From the NCBI GenBank assembly GCA_009782245.1, contig WRKK01000253.1, positions 1 through 7,823 of the forward strand: a stretch of DNA of 7,823 nucleotides. Reading direction: 5' to 3'. This document shows, one piece after another, positions 1 through 6,529 of the stretch. The notes under the pieces were generated by a model. The model was not told where the DNA came from. It searched no databases and saw only the letters and a list, made by a program, of their open reading frames with translations. This DNA comes from Defluviitaleaceae bacterium. Its GTDB lineage: Bacteria > Bacillota > Clostridia > Lachnospirales > WQUN01. Numbering within the stretch: position 1 is the first letter of the stretch; each line of letters starts with the position of its first letter. The position numbers and the translations under genes are program-made.

Positions 1-17
1 CCGCAAAGGAGCAAAAA

Positions 18-1196
18 ATGTTACTAGCAAAGAAAATACGATTAAAGCCAACAGCGGAGCAGGAAATACAATTTAGGAAATCAGCAGGAACAGCAAGGTT
101 TGCAGGAAATTACTTTGTACGCCGCAACGAAGAGCATTACAAAGAGCACAAAAAATTTCTGTTTGACGGCGATATACGAAAAGAGTTGACACAGCTAAAA
201 AAGCAAGAAGAGTTCAAATGGTTGCAAGAAGTTTCCGCAAATGTAGTAAAACAAGCAGTAAAAGACAAATGTAACGGCTTACAAAGATTTCTAGCTGATA
301 AGGTCAACCACGGATTTCCAACAATAAGCAAGAAAGGCAAGACTGCTCCCAGTTTTTATGTAAATTACGAAAGTTTGAAACGTGTACGCCACGGCTTTAT
401 AGGCGAAAAATTAGGTTATGTATTAACCGCCGAACCATTGTCCAAACTGGCAAATGGCGAGAAGTACAAAAACCCACGCATAACATTTGACGGTAAATTT
501 TGGTTTTTATCGGTAGTAATAGAAGTGCCAACAATACAACAAGACTTAACCGACAACATCGCCAACCCGTCCGCCAGACGGGTTGGAATAGATGTAGGTA
601 TAAAGGAACTAGCAGTAACTTCTGACGGAGTAGTATACAGCAATATCAATCATAGCAAAGAAGTTAAACGGCTAAAAAAGGCGTTGAAACGTGAACAACG
701 CTCCGCCGCTAGAATGTTAGAAAAAAATACCGAATCAAAAGATAACAATGGCAAACCAAAATACAAAAAACCGTTACACGAGTGCAAAAACTTTCAAAAA
801 TCAAAGAAAAAGCAAGGGCGAATACACCGCCGCTTGACAAACATAAGAACAAACCATCTGCACCAAGCAACAGCCGAAATAGTGAAAACCAAGCCGTTTC
901 GGATAGTTATGGAAAATTTGAACATTAAGGGTATGCTAAAAAATAAACATCTGGCAAAGGCAATATCGGAGCAAAAACTATACGAATTTCGCCGACAAAT
1001 TCAATATAAATGCCAGCTAAACGGAATCGAATTTGTTTTAGCAGATAGATTTTACCCAAGTTCAAAAATCTGTAGCAAATGTGGAACAAAAAAAGCTAAC
1101 TTGAAACTTAATGACAGAGTTTTTCGCTGTGATTGCGGTCATACGCAAGACAGGGATTTGAACGCTGCGTTAAACTTAGCAAAATATTTGGCTTAA
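18..1196 (+). CDS. tnpB: TnpB, RNA-guided RuvC-like endonuclease of an IS200/IS605-group element
   Basis: The protein has 392 residues, a normal full length for TnpB. The N-terminal OrfB/helix-turn-helix part opens with a basic segment typical of the family (KKIRLKPTAEQE). The RuvC-like nuclease domain shows D192 in GIDVGIKELAVTSDG, E299 in IVMENLNIKGM, and the final acidic motif DRDLNAALNLA (D378/D380). A zinc ribbon lies between, with C352/C355 and C371/C373, the second pair spaced CxC as in many family members. All catalytic and zinc positions are present, so the gene looks functional. A good AAAGGAG at 5-11 lies six bases before the ATG. TnpB proteins are known to cut DNA guided by an RNA transcribed from the element's right end, which helps keep the element in place after transposition. 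A near-perfect palindrome (562-586) lies inside the gene just before the first RuvC motif. No tnpA is visible. Confidence 0.95.
   Translation: MLLAKKIRLKPTAEQEIQFRKSAGTARFAGNYFVRRNEEHYKEHKKFLFDGDIRKELTQLKKQEEFKWLQEVSANVVKQAVKDKCNGLQRFLADKVNHGFPTISKKGKTAPSFYVNYESLKRVRHGFIGEKLGYVLTAEPLSKLANGEKYKNPRITFDGKFWFLSVVIEVPTIQQDLTDNIANPSARRVGIDVGIKELAVTSDGVVYSNINHSKEVKRLKKALKREQRSAARMLEKNTESKDNNGKPKYKKPLHECKNFQKSKKKQGRIHRRLTNIRTNHLHQATAEIVKTKPFRIVMENLNIKGMLKNKHLAKAISEQKLYEFRRQIQYKCQLNGIEFVLADRFYPSSKICSKCGTKKANLKLNDRVFRCDCGHTQDRDLNAALNLAKYLA
562..586 (+). repeat. Perfect 10-bp inverted repeat inside tnpB
   Basis: CCAACCCGTC at 562-571 and GACGGGTTGG at 577-586 are exact reverse complements around a five-base loop. 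The segment is much richer in G and C than the surrounding gene. It encodes residues about 182-190 (ANPSARRVG), the linker just before the first RuvC aspartate, D192. The frame stays open. Confidence 0.75.
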
Positions 1197-1330
1197 CAAG
1201 CCATTTGTGTACCTATCGATACTAGGGAATTTAAGACTATGGAGCATTAAACAAACGAAAATAGCTTGCAGTACAGCGAAACCGGGTGTGAGGAAGTAGT
1301 AAGTCTATGTGGCGACATTAGACACAGTAA
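1197..1330 (+). ncRNA. Putative omega/reRNA scaffold and element right end
   Basis: The non-coding tail after tnpB shows several short stems. These include CCTA/TAGG around 1210-1224 and a stronger one near the end: GTCTATGT (1303-1310), loop GGCG, ACATTAGAC (1315-1323), eight pairs with a bulge. In characterised TnpB systems the guide RNA scaffold comes from the 3' end of tnpB plus the right end, and the guide is the flanking host sequence. By that rule the guide here would start near 1331 and cover the 5' region of the TSUP gene. Role and boundaries are inferred from position and structure; I did not match a known RNA family. Confidence 0.45.
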
Positions 1331-1387
1331 AAATGTATATATTTTGTTAGAATTGTATATGTTTTTCGTATCGGAGCAATTTATTTT

Positions 1388-2143
1388 GTGGTAGTTTTGC
1401 TTTCGTGTACACTTGGTGCGGTTGTTGGGCTGGGCGGCGGAATAATCATTCGCCCAGTTTTGGACGCACTTGGACATCACGATGTGCTAAATATAGCCTT
1501 TTTGTCAAGCACGGCGATTGTTACAATGGCGATTGTGTCAACCTACAAAAAAGTCAAGGACGGCACGAAAATTACCGTAAAAATTGCGGCAATGATTTCT
1601 TTTGGTGCGGTTGTTGGCGGAATGTTTGGCAACCTTATTTTGGAATATCTGCTGACCGTTTTCGCCAGCGAATACACTGTGCGGCTAATTCAAACTGGCT
1701 TGACGGTATTTTTCGTGATAACGGCGATATATTTCACAAATAGCAAGCTACAATATCGCATAAAAAATGAGATTTCGTATCCATTTATCGGGATTATTTT
1801 AGGCACAATGGCGGTTTTTCTGGGAATCGGCGGCGGGCCAATAAATGTGCCGTTATTTTGCATACTTTTTGGGCTTTCCGTCAAAGAGGCGACGGCGTAT
1901 TCTATTGTGGTAATTTTCTTTTCGCACACGGTTCGCATTATTACAATGGGATTTACCGTTGGGCTGCTCAACTTTGATGTGCAATATTTGCTGTTCATTT
2001 TGCCAGCCGCAATAATTGGCGGATTTATTGGCTCGATGATAAGCAAAAAGTTAAGCGAAAATGCTGTGAAAAGGGCGTTTTTGGCTACTATGTGGGGGTT
2101 GATTTTGTTTAATATTTATAATGCGGTTACGTTTGTTATTTAG
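1388..2143 (+). CDS. TSUP-family (TauE/SafE) membrane permease, probably 5'-altered
   Basis: The 251-residue protein is very hydrophobic. It carries the two glycine-rich signatures of the TSUP family, one in each half: GLGGG at residues 14-18, followed by IIIRPVLDALG, and GIGGGP at 146-151, followed by INVPL. Family members are inner-membrane carriers with seven or eight helices, some moving sulfite, sulfoacetate, thiosulfate or other organosulfur anions; the substrate here cannot be told. The only conventional in-frame start is GTG at 1388, with a weak GGAG (1373-1376) eleven bases upstream. The frame stays open back to 1331 (reading IGAIYFVVVLL just before and across the GTG) with no ATG, and the hydrophobic first helix seems to continue upstream. 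The TnpB element ends about there, so the native start may have been displaced. The real start could also be a rare ATT. Expression is uncertain. Confidence 0.85.
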   Translation: MVVLLSCTLGAVVGLGGGIIIRPVLDALGHHDVLNIAFLSSTAIVTMAIVSTYKKVKDGTKITVKIAAMISFGAVVGGMFGNLILEYLLTVFASEYTVRLIQTGLTVFFVITAIYFTNSKLQYRIKNEISYPFIGIILGTMAVFLGIGGGPINVPLFCILFGLSVKEATAYSIVVIFFSHTVRIITMGFTVGLLNFDVQYLLFILPAAIIGGFIGSMISKKLSENAVKRAFLATMWGLILFNIYNAVTFVI

Positions 2144-2190
2144 GGGATGTATTCAACTTTAGCCCATGTTGTAGGAATATCGAAACGCAC

Positions 2191-2264
2191 AAACGGGCGC
2201 AGGGGACGGGCGACCGTCCCCCCTGTAAATCGCTTAAGTTAATGATACTATCCGCCCGTTTTTT
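2191..2264 (+). repeat. Nested GC-rich inverted repeat followed by a T-run
   Basis: An outer stem pairs 2191-2199 (AAACGGGCG) exactly with 2253-2261 (CGCCCGTTT). Inside it, GGGGACGG at 2202-2209 pairs with CCGTCCCC at 2214-2221 around a GCGA tetraloop. The outer right arm runs into six Ts (2259-2264), so the whole could end transcription of the TSUP gene 115 bases upstream. The GC-rich block stands out in AT-rich surroundings and is partly echoed at 6438-6500, which suggests a dispersed repeat family rather than a plain terminator. No protein-coding potential is seen here. Confidence 0.7.
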
Positions 2265-2296
2265 CCTAACATTAGTTTATTTTTAAGTTGTTCGAG

Positions 2297-2302
2297 TATA
2301 AT
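2297..2302 (+). promoter_or_regulatory. Isolated perfect -10 hexamer
   Basis: A perfect TATAAT lies at 2297-2302, but no convincing -35 box is found 16-18 bases upstream. If active, it would start a transcript near 2309 that meets the terminator at 2321-2348 almost at once. This is weak evidence for a promoter. Confidence 0.25.
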
Positions 2303-2306
2303 ACTG

Positions 2307-2337
2307 CAAGTCTCACACGTAATCATGCCTTTTGGGC
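2307..2337 (+). repeat. 31-nt direct repeat, copy 1
   Basis: This copy matches 6530-6560 at 30 of 31 positions, the single difference being C2328 against G6551. It begins CAAGTCTCACACG and ends CTTTTGGGC. In this copy its right part is the left arm, loop and start of the right arm of the terminator at 2321-2348. Together with copy 2 it brackets the Lpl transporter operon. Confidence 0.9.
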
Positions 2338-2348
2338 ATGATTTTTTT
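2321..2348 (+). terminator. Rho-independent terminator hairpin
   Basis: AATCATGCC (2321-2329) pairs with GGCATGATT (2335-2343), nine pairs around a five-base loop, and seven Ts follow at 2342-2348. This is a textbook intrinsic terminator on the plus strand. It lies about 180 bases after the TSUP stop and 140 bases before the next promoter, so it insulates the transporter operon from upstream transcription. Confidence 0.8.
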
Positions 2349-2485
2349 GCAAATTTTCACATTACTAAAATAAGCACATAGAATATAAAAAAATACACGT
2401 AAGATTTTCACAATCTCACAAAGTTGTTGTGTATTTTGCACAAAATTATTAACAAAATTTTCTAAAATTTCGTAAATAACCGCTC

Positions 2486-2516
2486 TTGACACAATATATA
2501 TATATATATATATACT
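2486..2516 (+). promoter_or_regulatory. Probable promoter of the Lpl transporter operon
   Basis: A perfect -35 box TTGACA lies at 2486-2491. The -10 box is either TATATA at 2509-2514 (17-base spacer) or TATACT at 2511-2516 (19-base spacer). The spacer is almost wholly an alternating AT tract. Transcription would begin near 2520-2525, giving a leader of about 210 bases before the first permease gene. A palindrome sits at the predicted start site. Confidence 0.6.
2494..2514 (+). repeat. (AT)10 dinucleotide microsatellite in the promoter spacer
   Basis: The 21 bases alternate A and T without a break. The tract fills the gap between the -35 box and the -10 region of the operon promoter. Each gain or loss of one unit would change box spacing by two bases. 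Confidence 0.95.
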
Positions 2517-2523
2517 GATTATA

Positions 2524-2543
2524 TTGTGCTAACGAAAGCACAA
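2524..2543 (+). promoter_or_regulatory. Candidate operator (cre-like or other LacI-family site)
   Basis: TTGTGCT (2524-2530) and AGCACAA (2537-2543) form a perfect 7-bp inverted repeat around AACGAA. The core TGCTAACGAAAGCA (2527-2540) fits a relaxed catabolite-response pattern, with TG and CA at the ends and a central CG. It misses three positions of the stricter 16-base consensus. Its place at the predicted transcription start of a sugar-transport operon fits repression by CcpA or another LacI-family regulator. As RNA it would instead form a 5' hairpin, with weaker outer pairing to 2546-2550 and a T-run after it, so an attenuator is the alternative reading. Confidence 0.5.
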
Positions 2544-2551
2544 AAATAATT

Positions 2552-2585
2552 TTTTGGAAGTAATTTAACGAAAAATTTTCCAAAA
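2552..2585 (+). other. Leader hairpin upstream of the Lpl operon
   Basis: TTTTGGAA (2552-2559) pairs with TTCCAAAA (2578-2585), and inside it AATT can pair with AATT, giving about twelve AT-rich pairs with a small bulge. It has no T-run and lies in the 5' leader of the operon. The rest of the leader to 2721 is AT-rich. It holds a second TTGACA (2588-2593) without a well-placed -10, and a weak TTCGCA-18-TATAAC pair (2597-2626). I recognise no riboswitch. Confidence 0.4.
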
Positions 2586-2721
2586 TCTTGACATCTTTCG
2601 CAATACTAACCTTGTAAGATTATAACAAGCCAAATCCAACACAGTTTACATTTTTGGCAAAAATCACTAAAATTGGTAACTCACACCATACAAAAGGGTT
2701 TCAAAATTTCAAAATTTTATT

Positions 2722-2728
2722 AAGGAGG
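2722..2728 (+). promoter_or_regulatory. Ribosome binding site of the LplB-type permease gene
   Basis: A full AAGGAGG lies seven bases before the ATG at 2736. It fixes the start of the operon's first gene. Confidence 0.9.
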
Positions 2729-2735
2729 TTATTTC

Positions 2736-3692
2736 ATGGGACAAATAACTACCACAAGCAAGCCCGCCAAATCCGCCGCCAAAGTCAGGAGCGACTGGGC
2801 TATGTATTTGAAAGGTAATTGGGATTTGTATTTGATGTTAGCACCAGCGGTTATATTGATTGCAATTTTTGCCTATTGGCCAATGTATGGCGTTGTTATG
2901 GCTTTTCAAAACTTTAACCCAATTTCTGGCATTACGGGCAGTCCGTGGGTTGGGCTTATGCACTTTGAACGCTTTTTTGCCACTCCAACCGCAATGCGGA
3001 TAATTACAAATACTGTGGTGCTTTCTGTGCAAACGTTGATTTTCACGTTTCCAGCACCGATACTTTTGGCGTTAATGTTGCACTATTGTGTAAGTCGCCG
3101 TTTTGCTAGAGTTGTGCAAACTGCTACATATTTTCCATTTTTCATAGCAACCGTTGTACTTGTGGGAATGATGCACATTTTCTTTTCGCCGTCCGTGGGA
3201 ATGGTCAACCACGCAATAGAGGCACTCGGCGGACAACGCCAAGTTTTCATGGCGGATAGTGTTTGGTTTAGACCGCTCTATGTAGGCTCGCGCGTGTGGC
3301 AAGGCACGGGATTTGGCGCTATTATCTTTATTGCAGCACTGGCTGGCGTTGACCCTGGGCTGTATGAAGCCGCCACAATAGACGGTGCAAGCAAGTGGAA
3401 ACGCATTCTCCATATCGATTTGCCGTGTATCATGCCAACTATCGTGATAATGCTGATTTTATCCTTGGGTAGCATTATGAGCGTTGGCTTTGAACAAGTC
3501 TTCCTAATGCAAAACGCCCGCAATACAGCCGTTTCAGAGATTATCGCAACATACGTTTACAGCATGGGCTTGCTAGAGGGTCGCTTTAGTTTTGCGGCGG
3601 CTGTCGGATTATTTAACTCGGTGGTTAATTTTGCGTTGCTGATAATTGTAAATCAAATATCCCGCAAAGTTAGCGAAACTTCGTTGTGGTAA
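2736..3692 (+). CDS. lplB: LplB-type carbohydrate ABC importer permease
   Basis: The 318-residue protein is an inner-membrane subunit of an ABC sugar importer and forms half of the translocation pore. After a polar basic N-terminus it shows about six membrane helices (roughly residues 32-55, 87-115, 125-150, 190-205, 235-260 and 285-307). The cytoplasmic EAA loop that docks the ATPase is clear at 211-218 (EAATIDGA), followed by the family's usual LP.IMPTI stretch. The LAPAVILIAIFAYWPMYGV opening and the FxNFNP.xGI segment are typical of the LplB group of polysaccharide and oligosaccharide permeases. The start is fixed by a strong ribosome binding site. The stop overlaps the ribosome binding site of the next permease, so the two are translated as a pair. 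The substrate is unknown. Confidence 0.93.
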   Translation: MGQITTTSKPAKSAAKVRSDWAMYLKGNWDLYLMLAPAVILIAIFAYWPMYGVVMAFQNFNPISGITGSPWVGLMHFERFFATPTAMRIITNTVVLSVQTLIFTFPAPILLALMLHYCVSRRFARVVQTATYFPFFIATVVLVGMMHIFFSPSVGMVNHAIEALGGQRQVFMADSVWFRPLYVGSRVWQGTGFGAIIFIAALAGVDPGLYEAATIDGASKWKRILHIDLPCIMPTIVIMLILSLGSIMSVGFEQVFLMQNARNTAVSEIIATYVYSMGLLEGRFSFAAAVGLFNSVVNFALLIIVNQISRKVSETSLW

Positions 3693-3704
3693 GGAGGAAT
3701 AACT

Positions 3705-4607
3705 ATGAGTGCAAAAAAACGCTTTAGATTTTTTAGCTCCGATATAACTTTTGATGCTGTAAACTCAGTTTTGCTGATTTTGGTGTTTTTGGTAGTGGCT
3801 TATCCGCTGTATTATATTGTGATTGCCTCGTTTAGTGCCCCAGAATTAGTGCTAAACGGCAGAATAACGCTGTTTCCGCAAGGCTTTCAACTGGATAGCT
3901 ATGTACGAGTATTCGAAAACCCTGATATTTTGCGAGGTTACTGGAACAGCATAATGTACACGGTGGTTGGCACAGCTATAAACCTGCTGGTAACGCTCCC
4001 AGCCGCCTATGCAATGAGCCGCTCCGATTTACGTGGGCGAACATTCTTCACATTATTCTTCGCATTTACAATGTTTTTCGGCGGCGGATTGATTCCCACA
4101 TTTTTGGTAGTGCAACAACTGGGCTTGCTTAACACGTTTTGGGTAATGGTAATCCCAGGAGCGTTAAGCGTGTGGAATATGCTGATTTGCCGCAACTTTT
4201 TCCAAACAAATATCCCGTCCGAGTTGCTGGAGGTTTCGCAAATGGACGGCTGCACCAACCGAACTTTCTTTATAAAAGTAGTTTTGCCGCTCTCGAAGGC
4301 AATAATTGCCGTAATGGTGCTATTTTACGCAGTTGGACATTGGAATTCATTTTTTAACGCTCTCATCTACTTGCGAGATGATGCCTTAATGCCCTTGCAA
4401 ATGGTACTTCGGCGGCTACTTGTAATGGCACAGCCAGACCCAGCAATGGGTGCAGATATGATGGAAGATTGGGTACGCATGATGATGGAAGTTGAAATGT
4501 TGCGATACGCTCTAGTAGTGGTTGCAAGCGTGCCTGTGTTGATTTTATACCCCTTTGTGCAAAAGCATTTTGTGCAAGGCGTAATGATTGGCTCAATTAA
4601 GGGCTAA
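3705..4607 (+). CDS. LplC/YtcP-type carbohydrate ABC importer permease
   Basis: The 300-residue protein is the second membrane subunit of the same importer. It shows about six helices (roughly residues 18-42, 85-103, 112-135, 145-160, 197-217 and 268-288). Its EAA-like ATPase-docking loop is at 172-183 (SELLEVSQMDGC), where the usual EAA has become EVS, a mild degeneration that still keeps the DG. Family features include the N-terminal AYPLYYIVIASFS, the AAYAMSRSDLRGR loop after helix 2, and the C-terminal HFVQGVMIGSIKG, which is characteristic of LplC-like proteins. AAGGAGG at 3691-3697 overlaps the upstream stop and lies seven bases from the ATG. It is followed after 23 bases by the binding-protein gene, so the three form one operon. 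Confidence 0.92.
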   Translation: MSAKKRFRFFSSDITFDAVNSVLLILVFLVVAYPLYYIVIASFSAPELVLNGRITLFPQGFQLDSYVRVFENPDILRGYWNSIMYTVVGTAINLLVTLPAAYAMSRSDLRGRTFFTLFFAFTMFFGGGLIPTFLVVQQLGLLNTFWVMVIPGALSVWNMLICRNFFQTNIPSELLEVSQMDGCTNRTFFIKVVLPLSKAIIAVMVLFYAVGHWNSFFNALIYLRDDALMPLQMVLRRLLVMAQPDPAMGADMMEDWVRMMMEVEMLRYALVVVASVPVLILYPFVQKHFVQGVMIGSIKG

Positions 4608-4630
4608 AATTATAAAAAGGAGTGTTTGAC

Positions 4631-6274
4631 ATGAAAAAATATTTATTTTTGGTATTTTTGGTAACTTTAGTAGTGATGTTAGTTGGCTGTGCAACGGACG
4701 ATTCCGCACCAGCCGCAGGAACAGGCGGAGCAGGCGGAACAGCCGCTCCAGCAGTAGATTTACCAGCCGATGCCCCAGATTCTTGGCTAGTTGGCGAGCG
4801 GACAACTATAACTTTGGCGGCAAGCCTTGCTCCCAACTGGGCACACCCTGACGAGGGCAGTTTTTGGCAATGGTTGGAAGAATACACCAATGTTGCCGTC
4901 AACTGGATAACTTTTCTTAACGCCGAGGCAGGAGAACAATTTGCATTGATGATGGCTGGCGGCAGTTTACCAGACGGCTTTATCGGTGGATTAGGCGGCG
5001 GCAACTCTAACGTTTTGCAATACGGAATGGATTTAGGCGTGTATATTCCGCTAAACGACTTGCTGGCAAGCTATGCACCCCACTTCACAAGACGTGCACC
5101 GCTTGCAATGCCTGATGTTATGAACGTTATAACCGCTCCGGACGGAAATATTTACGCATTGCCGTTAATTCACCCACCAGGCGAGGGCGTTTTTAACACA
5201 ACCGCAATAAACCAAACTTTCTTGGATGCTTTGGGATTAGATGCTCCAACCACAATCGAAGAGGTTGAGCAAGTGCTGATTGCCTTTAGAGACGGCGACC
5301 CCAACGGAAACGGCATTGCAGACGAAATTCCGCTAAGTTTTCTGTTTCAGGATTGGGGAGCAGCCGACCATAGTTGGTGGTTTGCACCGTTCGGAGCACC
5401 GCTTTCCAACGATTTAGTTTTGATTGAAAATGGCGTTGTAACTTTCCAAGCCGCACAAGAATATTTCAGAGACGGCGCAAGATGGCTTGCCTCGCTGTAT
5501 GCACAGGGTTTAGTAGATTTAGAAGTTTTCACATATGACCAAACAACATATCGTGCTAGAGCAGGTGCAGACCCAGTTGTATTTGGAATATGGTCAAGTT
5601 GGAGCCCATGGGCAGATGCAGGTGCACAAGGACATCACTTTACAACCTTATTGCCACCAATTCAAGGACCAGGCGGAGCACACGTTTTATGGGAAGAAAA
5701 CGCCAGCATTAGCAGAGATTCCTTTATAATAACAAGTGCCGCCAGCAATCCCGAACTTATGGTGCGTTGGGTAGACACGTTCTATAGAGATGTTGAAACA
5801 GGATTAAGGGCATCTCGTGGACCAGGCCCAGACCCAAACATGGCGTGGTATTTTGACGACGAGGGCAGAATAGTTTGGACAGACCCACTACCAGACGAGT
5901 TTATCCGCGGCATGAACGAATTACCATTTGCCCCAGGTGCTATCGGCTTAGAGTATAATCCAGCACCGCTGGCAAATCCAGACTTAAAAGTTGAACATAT
6001 AGAAAACGTGTTACGCCCATACGCCGCCAATTTCTTTAACGGCACATGGAGTCGCTGGCCGCTAACATTTATGCAACCTCACGAGGCAGACGAAATTTCC
6101 TTTATCGAGGCTGGTATGGTTCCATTTGCAAACAGAATGTTAGCAAGGTGGATTGCCAACGAGGGCGATGTTGATGCTGAATGGGAGCAATTTTTGGTGG
6201 ATTTGGATGCTTACGGCTTGCAACGTTGGCTTAGCATTCGGCAAGAGGTTTATGATAGGTTTTTGAGCAACTAG
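4631..6274 (+). CDS. LplA-type extracellular sugar-binding lipoprotein
   Basis: The 547-residue protein is the substrate-capturing subunit of the importer, anchored outside the membrane by a lipid. The ATG at 4631 is preferred over the in-frame GTG at 4622 because AAGGAG (4617-4622) lies eight bases before it, and because it gives a clean signal peptide: MKKYLF, a hydrophobic core, and lipobox LVGC with C20 as the lipidated residue. A small Ala/Gly/Pro/Asp linker follows (about 21-50), then the type-1 solute-binding fold. Residues 223-234 (DPNGNGIADEIP) form the EF-hand-like calcium site that is a hallmark of LplA/YtcQ proteins. Length suits that large subfamily. Aromatic residues, especially tryptophan, are abundant, as in many sugar binders. 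It is the last gene of the operon and is followed by a terminator. The sugar bound cannot be read from the sequence. Confidence 0.93.
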   Translation: MKKYLFLVFLVTLVVMLVGCATDDSAPAAGTGGAGGTAAPAVDLPADAPDSWLVGERTTITLAASLAPNWAHPDEGSFWQWLEEYTNVAVNWITFLNAEAGEQFALMMAGGSLPDGFIGGLGGGNSNVLQYGMDLGVYIPLNDLLASYAPHFTRRAPLAMPDVMNVITAPDGNIYALPLIHPPGEGVFNTTAINQTFLDALGLDAPTTIEEVEQVLIAFRDGDPNGNGIADEIPLSFLFQDWGAADHSWWFAPFGAPLSNDLVLIENGVVTFQAAQEYFRDGARWLASLYAQGLVDLEVFTYDQTTYRARAGADPVVFGIWSSWSPWADAGAQGHHFTTLLPPIQGPGGAHVLWEENASISRDSFIITSAASNPELMVRWVDTFYRDVETGLRASRGPGPDPNMAWYFDDEGRIVWTDPLPDEFIRGMNELPFAPGAIGLEYNPAPLANPDLKVEHIENVLRPYAANFFNGTWSRWPLTFMQPHEADEISFIEAGMVPFANRMLARWIANEGDVDAEWEQFLVDLDAYGLQRWLSIRQEVYDRFLSN

Positions 6275-6334
6275 AAATTGGGAATTGCAATTAAAACTAA
6301 TCTAATCCTAATCTAATATAAAAAGAAACTAAAC

Positions 6335-6377
6335 AAAAATGCTGTTGCAACCGCTAAATGCTTGCGACAGCGTTTTT
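6335..6377 (+). terminator. Rho-independent terminator of the Lpl operon
   Basis: GCTGTTGCAA (6341-6350) pairs with TTGCGACAGC (6362-6371), with one G-T wobble, around an 11-base loop. Flanking As (6335-6339) pair with the T-run (6373-6377), so the hairpin may work on both strands. It lies about 60 bases after the binding-protein stop. Confidence 0.8.
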
Positions 6378-6529
6378 GTGGTGCTTTGTTAATAGTTCGT
6401 GGGTTAAATTTCTATGACAATTTTATTTTTATTTGTCGGACGGCGGTCAGGCAGGCGGGTCGGTCGCCCGTTTGCTCTATAAATTCTTTAAGTTACTGAC
6501 AGTTAGGATAAAAACCAAATTTAATAACA
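6378..6529 (+). other. Intergenic region with a diverged GC-rich repeat block
   Basis: No gene is seen. A GC-rich stretch at about 6438-6470 stands out in AT-rich DNA. Its CGGTCGCCCGT (6461-6471) is the exact reverse complement of 2206-2216 in the first GC-rich block. Just after it, 6480-6501 (TAAATTCTTTAAGTTACTGA...) resembles 2226-2247 (TAAATCGCTTAAGTTAATGA...). The 31-nt repeat follows at 6530. The order GC block, TAAAT motif, 31-nt repeat is thus shared with 2191-2337, with about 30 bases fewer between the last two. No convincing promoter for the following permease gene is visible. Confidence 0.55.

Larger units (their letters stand above)
1..1330 (+). mobile_element. IS200/IS605-group TnpB element, right part only
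   Basis: The segment holds a complete tnpB and, after its stop, about 130 bases of structured non-coding DNA ending in a subterminal hairpin (1303-1323). This is the usual right-end arrangement of IS200/IS605-group elements. The left end, and any Y1 transposase tnpA, would lie before position 1 and cannot be seen. The right boundary near 1330 is an estimate: the hairpin ends at 1323 and an open frame continuous with the TSUP gene begins at 1331. Elements of this group make no target duplication and have no terminal inverted repeats, so the exact edge needs a comparison with an empty site. Confidence 0.6.

Noticed and set aside
1411..1620. 16-nt direct repeat TTGGTGCGGTTGTTGG within the TSUP gene
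   Set aside because: Both copies encode GAVVG in membrane helices; similar codons for a glycine/valine-rich helix in an internally repeated family explain it.
1405..1743. 112-residue open frame inside the TSUP gene
   Set aside because: It lies fully within the TSUP frame, shows no recognisable domain, and is a frame shadow.
2588..2626. Second promoter with TTGACA at 2588
   Set aside because: No acceptable -10 lies 16-18 bases downstream; the alternative TTCGCA-18-TATAAC pairing is weak. It is mentioned only under the leader.
2144..2735. Riboswitch or tRNA in the long intergenic region
   Set aside because: I found no conserved riboswitch core, T-box motif or tRNA arms; the structure seen is repeats, a terminator and AT-rich hairpins.
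4622..4630. GTG at 4622 as the start of the binding protein
   Set aside because: It overlaps the AAGGAG that serves the ATG at 4631, and the ATG gives a standard MKK lipoprotein signal peptide.
4593..5004. Minus-strand open frames over the start of the binding-protein gene
   Set aside because: They have no ribosome binding sites and no family features, and are low-complexity mirrors of the Ala/Gly/Pro-rich linker of the plus-strand lipoprotein.
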